Shown piece by piece: positions 1 to 5,127 of a stretch of 7,392 nt of DNA. Position numbers and translations under genes: made by a program. Location of the stretch: contig JAGHYP010000132.1 of NCBI GenBank assembly GCA_017743585.1, forward strand, positions 1 through 7,392, given 5' to 3'. Origin of the DNA: Chloroflexota bacterium (GTDB lineage Bacteria > Chloroflexota > Anaerolineae > Aggregatilineales > UBA2796). Within the stretch, counting starts at the first letter, position 1. The number at the start of each line of letters is the position of its first letter. The notes below the pieces were generated by a model that saw nothing but the letters and a program-made list of their open reading frames with translations, did not search any database and was not told where the DNA came from.

Positions 1-1
1 G

Positions 2-349
2 CGCGTTATCGTAGCGCCTGCCAAGCGTGACTACCTCTGCTAGCGGTAAGCTCAGCCGCTCGCCGTTGATCTCCAAGATAATCGGCTTGCGCTCGGCAAC
101 GGTCACCTCGCCGGCAGTCCGGGTGCGCGGCGGCATCGGCCCGCCTGCGACGTAGTGTGTCCACGACGCGCCCTGCTCGTTCAGGTCAGCGCCGCAATGC
201 GGGCAGGCCGGCTCGCCCATGCGCACAGGCTTGGAGCAGCTCGGGCAGCGCAATAAAGTGGTCTGATCGCGATCCTCAGCGCGTGCAGTGAAGCGCTTGG
301 CGCTCGATTCCTCGCGCTCGCCCTTCGATGAATCGCTCCAACTTGCCAT
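2..349 (-). CDS. Zinc-ribbon and FHA domain protein, C-terminus cut off
   Basis: The frame is open for 116 codons from the ATG at 349-347 to the window edge, so the C-terminal part is missing. After a polar, charged stretch (residues 1-30) there is a zinc ribbon with Cys35-x2-Cys38 and Cys49-x2-Cys52 (RCPSC ... ACPHC). A proline-rich linker (72-77) follows, then the start of an FHA fold at about residue 89: a strand IILEINGERLSL and the hallmark turn VVTLGRRYDN (106-115), whose Gly-Arg is the conserved FHA start. FHA domains bind phosphothreonine peptides, so a role in Ser/Thr-kinase signalling is likely; zinc-ribbon/FHA fusions are common in Chloroflexota. No membrane segment is seen in the visible part. 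The start is supported by GAGG nine bases upstream. The gene lies 102 nt downstream of the muramidase stop on the same strand but seems to have its own promoter. Confidence 0.82.
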   Translation of the reverse strand, partial: MASWSDSSKGEREESSAKRFTARAEDRDQTTLLRCPSCSKPVRMGEPACPHCGADLNEQGASWTHYVAGGPMPPRTRTAGEVTVAERKPIILEINGERLSLPLAEVVTLGRRYDNA

Positions 350-392
350 GCCCTACATCCTCAATCGCTAAAACAGAAGAACGATTGCCTTC

Positions 393-401
393 AGTATAAC
401 A
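393..401 (-). promoter_or_regulatory. Extended -10 promoter for the zinc-ribbon/FHA gene
   Basis: On the minus strand this reads TGT-TATACT, an extended -10 (TGn plus a 5/6 match to TATAAT). No good -35 hexamer lies 16-18 bases upstream (TGGAGA at best), which is usual for extended -10 promoters. The predicted transcript start near 386 gives a leader of about 37 nt before the ATG at 349. A short inverted repeat CACA-TT-TGTG at 423-432 lies near -40 and could be an operator, but it is too short to call. Confidence 0.5.
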
Positions 402-451
402 GATTTTCAACCGCTCTCCACGCACATTTGTGAAAGATATGGTCATTTTGT

Positions 452-1672
452 TCAAGCTGGGCGCGCCGACCTGATCAGACGGTTGAAGATGGCAGCAAAG
501 CGCCGAATGCGACCTGCGTAGACGATCGCGTTGCCGCTGCCATTGTAGATGCTGGCGAAGGTGAGGTAATCGCGGCGTTGCAGCGCTTGGATGGCAGGGC
601 TGGTGGCGGCAGCGCCTTTCACGAAATCGAAGATGCCGATGATCTGCGCGTGCGCGCTGCTGGAGAAGCGTTCAAACATCTGTTGGACGCTCTCGTAGCC
701 CAGGCGCTTGAAGTTGAAGCCCATGATCTGCGGCACGCCCATGCTGATGCTGAGCATGGCAGATGTCTCATCCAAGTTGCGCGCAAAGGTGAAGACCTGC
801 CACTCCAAGCTTTGGTCGCCGTGAAAGCTGATCCACGCGCTCTCAGCGTCGGGGCGCCATTGGTGCCCGCGCCATGCGCGCGCAGGCGAGGTGCGGTCAA
901 AGGTGAAGTGCTGATCGAACAAGGCGGCGTTTGATCGCCCCCAATAGCGCCAGAAGATGTGATTCTCGAAGCGGATGATCATGCGCCCGTCCTCGCCGAA
1001 GGCGTCGCCGCCGCTCTCGGCGACTAGGACGCCGACGATCACATCTACGGGGATCGAGAGCAGGTCGCTGAGCCGCTGGAGCAAGCCGCCATACAGATTC
1101 CAAGCGCGCGCCACGGCTGCCTCTGTCCCGCTTTCAGGCTGCAGCGGAATTAACTTCTCAGGTTGCATCCGCGCGTCCAGCAGCTCAGGCTCTTCGATCA
1201 GATAGCCTTCTAAAGCGAAGCCGCTCGTGGCAGGCTTGACAAACGCGGCGGCGATGAACGCCTCGCCATTTCCGTAGCGGACGCGCAGCCAATCGCCTTG
1301 CCTGCCCAGCACCTGAAAGCGCGCGCCGAGCTGCACAGTGCCGAGAATCCGGGCGCTTGTGCTGGGCGCGCCGCGCACGTTCAGGGCGCGCGCCGTGACC
1401 TCAACCGTGCTGCCAGCGCCGATGCCAACCGACATCTTTTCACTCGGCCTCTCGCCGCTATCTGGGCGGCGTTCGCTCAGCCGCACGTAGAGCTTTGAGA
1501 CGAAGCCGCGCAAACTGCTGCCCAACACTTGCACTTCCAGCCAATCGAAGCCTGCATCGCGCAGCACTTCGAGCGCTTCGTTGCGCTTCAGCTGCCGCAA
1601 AATGCGCGAAGCAGTAGTCGGACGCTCGCGCAGGTTCAAGCGGTCTGCGTTCACAATGCCGTAGAGCGCCAT
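452..1672 (-). CDS. SH3b-SH3b-N-acetylmuramidase (peptidoglycan hydrolase)
   Basis: A 406-residue protein from the ATG at 1672-1670. It should cleave the glycan strand of peptidoglycan between MurNAc and GlcNAc. Two bacterial SH3 domains come first (about 1-66 and 88-147), each with the LNLRERP / LNVRGAP signature of wall-binding SH3b repeats. A linker (148-182) leads to a C-terminal domain (about 184-400) resembling the N-acetylmuramidase family (DUF3380, PF11860): VAESGGDAF with candidate catalytic Glu219, then MIIRFENHIFWR (231-242) and the family-typical SMGVPQIMGFNFKRLGY (310-326). There is no signal peptide or membrane segment. A GTG three codons upstream (1681) would also open the frame, but GAGGTGA at 1684-1678 sits five bases before the ATG, so I use the ATG. 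No holin, tail or other phage gene is visible nearby, so this may be a domesticated endolysin or an autolysin exported by another route. Confidence 0.85.
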   Translation of the reverse strand: MALYGIVNADRLNLRERPTTASRILRQLKRNEALEVLRDAGFDWLEVQVLGSSLRGFVSKLYVRLSERRPDSGERPSEKMSVGIGAGSTVEVTARALNVRGAPSTSARILGTVQLGARFQVLGRQGDWLRVRYGNGEAFIAAAFVKPATSGFALEGYLIEEPELLDARMQPEKLIPLQPESGTEAAVARAWNLYGGLLQRLSDLLSIPVDVIVGVLVAESGGDAFGEDGRMIIRFENHIFWRYWGRSNAALFDQHFTFDRTSPARAWRGHQWRPDAESAWISFHGDQSLEWQVFTFARNLDETSAMLSISMGVPQIMGFNFKRLGYESVQQMFERFSSSAHAQIIGIFDFVKGAAATSPAIQALQRRDYLTFASIYNGSGNAIVYAGRIRRFAAIFNRLIRSARPA

Positions 1673-1677
1673 GGCGG

Positions 1678-1684
1678 TCACCTC
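1678..1684 (-). promoter_or_regulatory. Ribosome binding site deciding the muramidase start
   Basis: The minus strand reads GAGGTGA, a strong Shine-Dalgarno match, five bases before the ATG at 1672. It overlaps the alternative GTG at 1681-1679, which makes that GTG an unlikely start. Confidence 0.65.
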
Positions 1685-1702
1685 ACAGTGCGCTCAGTTG
1701 CC

Positions 1703-1730
1703 TATATACTGCCTACGTGCATAGTGTAAT
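1703..1730 (-). promoter_or_regulatory. Possible promoter for the muramidase gene
   Basis: On the minus strand ATTACA (1730-1725, 4/6 to TTGACA) and TATATA (1708-1703) are separated by 16 bases. The start point would fall near 1696, giving a leader of about 24 nt that still contains the GAGGTGA ribosome site. The match is moderate, and no experimental support can be seen. Confidence 0.4.
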
Positions 1731-1741
1731 CCATTTCAGCA

Positions 1742-1753
1742 ATGGCGCGCCAT
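1742..1753. repeat. 12-bp perfect palindrome between divergent promoters
   Basis: ATGGCGCGCCAT is a perfect inverted repeat placed between the leftward (about 1703-1730) and rightward (1802-1829) promoter candidates, so it could bind a dimeric regulator acting on both. It contains the octamer GGCGCGCC, which recurs elsewhere in the window, so it may instead just reflect that over-used word. Confidence 0.4.
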
Positions 1754-1801
1754 CAAAATTGCCTGTGGCGCTGTCAGCTTGCCCAGTTGCCGCTGTGCTG
1801 G

Positions 1802-1829
1802 TTTTCATCAGGGCGCGCCGTGCTATAAT
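1802..1829 (+). promoter_or_regulatory. Extended -10 promoter for the regulator-sqdB-cinA-yfhO unit
   Basis: A perfect TATAAT at 1824-1829 is preceded by TGC, making an extended -10. TTTTCA (1802-1807) is a 4/6 -35 match with a 16-bp spacer. The start point would be near 1834-1836, giving a leader of about 75 nt before the GTG at 1911. It is the best sigma-70-type promoter in the window and the only convincing rightward one. Confidence 0.7.
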
Positions 1830-1845
1830 ACACACAGCTGACGAT

Positions 1846-1875
1846 GCAAGGGCGGGCGCGCACGCTCGCCTTTGC
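1846..1875 (+). promoter_or_regulatory. Leader hairpin, 13-bp stem with tetraloop
   Basis: GCAAGGGCGGGCG (1846-1858) pairs with CGCTCGCCTTTGC (1863-1875) around the loop CGCA (1859-1862). All 13 positions pair as RNA, two of them as G-U wobbles. It begins about ten bases after the predicted transcript start and ends 35 bases before the GTG of the regulator gene. It is not a classical terminator, because only TTT follows the GC-rich core and those bases are themselves in the stem. It could stabilise the 5' end, pause polymerase or act as an attenuator. Confidence 0.6.
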
Positions 1876-1910
1876 GCTGTACTCTCTGTGTAGCAAAGGG
1901 TGTATGGCGC

Positions 1911-2597
1911 GTGAACATCGTGATCTTGGGCTACGACGTCAAGTCGGTCAACATCTTGAGCTTCATCTTGCGGCAGGAAGGCTATGATGTAACCACCATC
2001 ATCGAGCCCGCGCAGGCTGAGCGCACGTGGGACGACCAGCTGACCGACTTGCTGATCTTGGATGAAGAAGAGCTGGATCAGGCGCTCTTTCGGCGCATTG
2101 AGAACATTCGCGGCGCTTCCTCAGTGGCGATGCTGCTCCTAGCGAATCCTGCCTCCGAAGATGAGATTGTCAGCGCTTACGAAGCAGGCATTGACGATTT
2201 CCTCGCCAAGCCGTATAGCTATCAGATGCTCTTGGCGCATGTCAATGCGCAGCTGCGCCGCGCGCGCGTTGTGCCCAGCACGCTGGTGCCGAACCTGAGC
2301 ACGCCGACGCTCAGCCTTGATCCTGAGCGACACACGGTCACGCTCAGCAACGGGCAAACGCGCCAACTGACCAATCTTGAGTTTCGGCTGATGTATTGCT
2401 TGGTCGTCAATCGCGGGCGCGTTCTCAGCCCTGAGACGCTGATCGAGAAAGTCTGGGGCTACACTGGCGAAGGCGACCGCAACCTGCTCAAAAGCCTGAT
2501 CAGCCGCCTGCGCGCCAAGGTTGAGCCTTCGCCGCGCGAGCCAAAGCTGATCATGACCGTGCCGGGCGTCGGCTACACCTTCAACCCGAGCGAGTAG
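1911..2597 (+). CDS. OmpR/PhoB-family regulator with atypical receiver domain
   Basis: A 228-residue protein starting at the GTG at 1911, which begins the first receiver strand (NIVILGYD); AAAGGG lies ten bases upstream. A TTG at 1872 would add 13 residues (with two Cys) that fit no receiver and overlap the leader hairpin. The N-terminal receiver (about 1-118) keeps the candidate phospho-acceptor Asp51 (TDLLILDEEE) and Lys100 (FLAKPYS), but the acidic pair after strand 1 is Gly7-Tyr8, the switch Thr/Ser position is Leu77, and the usual LPxxDG after the Asp is missing. The C-terminal half (about 133-226) is a clear winged-helix DNA-binding domain: LTNLEFRLMYCLV, then LLKSLISRLRAKVE (recognition helix), then VPGVGYTF. 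No histidine kinase is adjacent. It probably regulates transcription independently of classical phosphorylation and may control its own unit; that role is inference. Confidence 0.88.
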   Translation: MNIVILGYDVKSVNILSFILRQEGYDVTTIIEPAQAERTWDDQLTDLLILDEEELDQALFRRIENIRGASSVAMLLLANPASEDEIVSAYEAGIDDFLAKPYSYQMLLAHVNAQLRRARVVPSTLVPNLSTPTLSLDPERHTVTLSNGQTRQLTNLEFRLMYCLVVNRGRVLSPETLIEKVWGYTGEGDRNLLKSLISRLRAKVEPSPREPKLIMTVPGVGYTFNPSE

Positions 2598-2671
2598 GCA
2601 ACGCTCGGCAGGGCGCGGTGTTGTAATCACGAGGAGATCACTGAAACTTTTAATCTGGAGTAACTCTCACA

Positions 2672-3871
2672 ATGCGCATCTTGATTCTGGGCGGCGATGG
2701 CTATCTCGGCTGGGCGACTGCGATGTACTTCTCGCGGCGCGGGCACGAAATCGCCCTTGTGGATAACTTCCTGCGCCGCCGCTTGCACCTTGAGCGCGGC
2801 ACGGATAGCCTGACGCCAATCCGCTCGCTGCACGAGCGCGTCCAAGCCTGGCGCGAGCTGACCGGCAAGCACATGGCGCTCTACATCGGCGACCTGACCG
2901 ATTGGATGTTCACGGCGCACGTCTTCCGCGAGTTCCGCCCTGAAGTAGTGGTGCACTACGGGCAGATGCCGAGCGCGCCGTACTCAATGATCAGTGTGCA
3001 GACTGCCACGTTCACGCACATCAACAATGTGATTGGCAACTTGCATGTGCTCTACGCCATGCGCGATTACACGCCCGATGCGCACCTGATCAAGCTCGGC
3101 ACAATGGGCGAATACGGGCAGCCGAACATTGATATCGAGGAAGGCTACATCGAGATCGAGCACAAAGGACGCAAGGATCGCCTGCCGTTCCCGAAGATGC
3201 CCGGCTCAATGTATCACTTGACCAAGGTCCACGATAGCCACAACATCCATTTCGCCTGCCGCGTCTGGAATTTGCGCGCCACTGACCTGAATCAAGGCGT
3301 GGTCTATGGCATTGATACAGACGAGTCCGTGCTTGATCCGCGCCTGATCAATCGCTTCGACTACGATGAGGTCTTTGGCACGGCGCTCAATCGCTTCTGT
3401 GTGCAAGCTGTGATCGGCATCCCGCTGACCGTCTACGGCTCAGGCGGGCAGACACGTGGCTACCTGAACATCCGCGATACGCTTGCCTGCGTAGAGCTGA
3501 CCGCCTTGAATCCCGCCGAGCCGGGCGAATTCCGCGTCTTCAACCAATTCACAGAGCAGTTCAGCGTGTTGGAGCTCGCCTACACCGTGCAGCGCGCCGC
3601 GCGCGAGCTAGGCATTCAGGTGGAAGTAGGACATTACGAGAATCCGCGCGTGGAGAAGGAAGAGCATTACTACAACGCTGTTCACACGAGCCTGCTCAAA
3701 CTCGGCTTGCAGCCGCATTACCTGAGCGAAGAGCTGGTCGAGAGCATGATCAAGCGCATCGCGCAATACAAAGATCGCGTGATCATGGACGCGATTGTGC
3801 CGCGCATCCGCTGGACGTGCGGCGAGCAGCCGCAAAAAGTCCGGCTGATGGCGACCGAGCCCTTACAGTAA
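2672..3871 (+). CDS. sqdB: UDP-sulfoquinovose synthase (SQD1/SqdB family)
   Basis: A 399-residue extended short-chain dehydrogenase. The family converts UDP-glucose and sulfite to UDP-sulfoquinovose with bound NAD, supplying the headgroup donor of sulfolipid or of sulfo-glycans. The dinucleotide-binding loop GGDGYLGWATA (7-17) is followed by the SQD1-type blocks SAPYSM (101-106), KLGTMGEYGQPNIDIEEGYI (141-160), YHLTKVHDSHNI (181-192), ATDLNQGVVYG (203-213), GGQTRGYLNIRDT (258-270) and FNQFTEQFSV (290-299). Thr144, Tyr181 and Lys185 match the catalytic triad of plant SQD1, and the length is typical. The ATG follows GGAG eleven bases upstream. At 97-100 it reads GQMP where plant SQD1, as I recall it, has GEQR. 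The gene lies 74 nt after the regulator and 38 nt before cinA. A related archaeal-type sulfosugar enzyme (Agl3-like) is an alternative for the precise role. Confidence 0.92.
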   Translation: MRILILGGDGYLGWATAMYFSRRGHEIALVDNFLRRRLHLERGTDSLTPIRSLHERVQAWRELTGKHMALYIGDLTDWMFTAHVFREFRPEVVVHYGQMPSAPYSMISVQTATFTHINNVIGNLHVLYAMRDYTPDAHLIKLGTMGEYGQPNIDIEEGYIEIEHKGRKDRLPFPKMPGSMYHLTKVHDSHNIHFACRVWNLRATDLNQGVVYGIDTDESVLDPRLINRFDYDEVFGTALNRFCVQAVIGIPLTVYGSGGQTRGYLNIRDTLACVELTALNPAEPGEFRVFNQFTEQFSVLELAYTVQRAARELGIQVEVGHYENPRVEKEEHYYNAVHTSLLKLGLQPHYLSEELVESMIKRIAQYKDRVIMDAIVPRIRWTCGEQPQKVRLMATEPLQ

Positions 3872-3885
3872 AGCCTGAGCGGCTT
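3871..3885 (+). other. Small hairpin between sqdB and cinA
   Basis: AAGCC (3871-3875) pairs with GGCTT (3881-3885) around a five-base loop, starting on the last base of the sqdB stop codon. The stem is only five pairs and no T-run follows, so it is not a terminator. The two genes are probably co-transcribed. Confidence 0.25.
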
Positions 3886-3909
3886 CTTGCCAGCCAGAGC
3901 GCGCACGAC

Positions 3910-5121
3910 ATGCAGCCTGCGCACGCTGAGATCATCTCAATCGGCGAGGAATTGCTTTCGGGCGAGAGCGAGACGCTTGATACCAACTCGGTCTACATCG
4001 CGCAGCAGCTCAGCGCGCTCGGCGTGCGCGTGCTGTACAAAACAACGGTCGGCGATGACGAAGCGCGCATTGGGCAAGTGCTGCGCATCGCGTTGCAGCG
4101 CGCTTCGATCATCATCACCACTGGCGGCTTAGGCCCAACCGTGGACGACAGGACGCGCCAAGCGGTCGCCAGCGCCACAGGGCGCGCGCTCGTCCTCCAG
4201 CAGGCGCTCTTGGATGAGATCGCGCAGAAGCTCGCGCGCCTTAACATGCGCATGAGCGCCAACAACCGCCTGCAGGCGATGCTGCCCGAAGGCGCGGTCG
4301 CCATCAGCAACCCTGCTGGCACAGCGCCCGGCTTTTACGTGGAGCAAGACGGCGCGATCGTCATCTGTTTGCCCGGCGTGCCGCGCGAGATGAAAGCCAT
4401 GCTGGCGCAAAGCGTCTTGCCGTTACTGCGCGAGCGGCTTGGCGCGCCGCGCAGCATCAAGACGCGCGTCTTGCGCGCGGCGGGCATCAGCGAGAGCCAC
4501 ATTGACGAGCAGATCGGTCATCTTGAGCGGCTGAGCAATCCAACGGTCGGCTTGAACGCGCACGCCGGCCAGACTGATATTCGCATCACAGCGCGCGCCG
4601 AGAGCGACGCAGAAGCGGCGGCGTTGATCGAGGCAGTTGAGGCGGAGATTCGCGCCAAGATCGGCGACCACATCTTCGGGGTTGATAAAGAGACGCTCGA
4701 ACAGGCTTTTGCAGACGCTGTAGCGCGCGCGGGCTTGCGAGTCGCAATCGGCGAGCTGTACACGGGCGGCGCAGTAGAGCGGCGCTTGCGCAAGGTGACC
4801 TTCGCCGAAGGCGCGCTGCGCTTCGCTGAGCAAGCCACTCTGGAGCGCCTGCGCAGCGAGGTTCAGCGCGATGCGCCGAGCGACCTGCGGGCGGTTTGTG
4901 AGCGTCTGGCGGGCGCCCTGCGCGCTGAGTACGTTGCGGATGGGGCGCTGATCGTGATCGCGGAGACAGATAGCTCAGCTGTGGCGGTCACTGATGGCGT
5001 CGAAGTGCGCAGCCGCGCCTATCTCTACGGCACGGATACCGCCGCGCCCGATGTGCCAGTCGGCTGGGCGATTGGGATGGGCTGGCATCTGTTCAAGCGG
5101 CGCGTTGGCGCGCAGATGTGA
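3910..5121 (+). CDS. CinA-like protein with degenerate C-terminal domain
   Basis: A 403-residue protein from the ATG at 3910. The N-terminal MoCF-like domain (about 5-175, COG1058 type, linked in studied homologues to ADP-ribose pyrophosphatase activity) is well kept: EIISIGEELLSG (7-18), DTNS (24-27), TTGGLGPTVDD (70-80), NNRLQAMLPEGA (118-129), NPAGTAPGF (134-142) and LPGVPREMKAM (154-164). A middle CinA-KH-like region (about 180-260) follows. The C-terminal part (about 261-403) corresponds to the NMN deamidase (PncC) domain, but the AESCTGG motif reads GELYTGG (281-287), replacing the Ser and Cys, and the TGIAGP motif is not recognisable; deamidase activity is therefore unlikely. The frame extends 31 codons upstream into sqdB, but homology begins at this ATG. 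No strong ribosome site is visible. The stop lies six bases before the next gene. Confidence 0.87.
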   Translation: MQPAHAEIISIGEELLSGESETLDTNSVYIAQQLSALGVRVLYKTTVGDDEARIGQVLRIALQRASIIITTGGLGPTVDDRTRQAVASATGRALVLQQALLDEIAQKLARLNMRMSANNRLQAMLPEGAVAISNPAGTAPGFYVEQDGAIVICLPGVPREMKAMLAQSVLPLLRERLGAPRSIKTRVLRAAGISESHIDEQIGHLERLSNPTVGLNAHAGQTDIRITARAESDAEAAALIEAVEAEIRAKIGDHIFGVDKETLEQAFADAVARAGLRVAIGELYTGGAVERRLRKVTFAEGALRFAEQATLERLRSEVQRDAPSDLRAVCERLAGALRAEYVADGALIVIAETDSSAVAVTDGVEVRSRAYLYGTDTAAPDVPVGWAIGMGWHLFKRRVGAQM

Positions 5122-5123
5122 GG
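5118..5123 (+). promoter_or_regulatory. Ribosome binding site overlapping the cinA stop codon
   Basis: GTGAGG includes the TGA stop of cinA (5119-5121) and lies four bases before the GTG at 5128. The spacing is short, but the overlap suggests that translation of the membrane protein is coupled to that of cinA. Confidence 0.45.
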
Positions 5124-5127
5124 CGCT

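Noticed and set aside
578..934. Plus-strand open frame of 118 codons
   Set aside because: It is antisense to the conserved catalytic domain of the muramidase and has no domain of its own.
1872..1910. N-terminal extension of the regulator from a TTG
   Set aside because: The 13 extra residues do not fit a receiver domain, and the TTG lies inside the leader hairpin.
1904..1990. Short ATG frame overlapping the start of the regulator
   Set aside because: It ends after about two dozen codons, has its ribosome site too close, and encodes nothing recognisable.
2139..2630. Minus-strand open frame of 163 codons
   Set aside because: It lies opposite the regulator's receiver and DNA-binding domain; its composition is that of a shadow frame.
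2598..2671. Promoter before sqdB
   Set aside because: TGTTGTAAT (2619-2627) lacks the key A of the -10, and TTTAAT (2649-2654) has no properly spaced -35; read-through from the regulator is more likely.
3817..3909. N-terminal extension of cinA by 31 codons
   Set aside because: It would overlap sqdB by 55 bases, and CinA homology begins right after the ATG at 3910.
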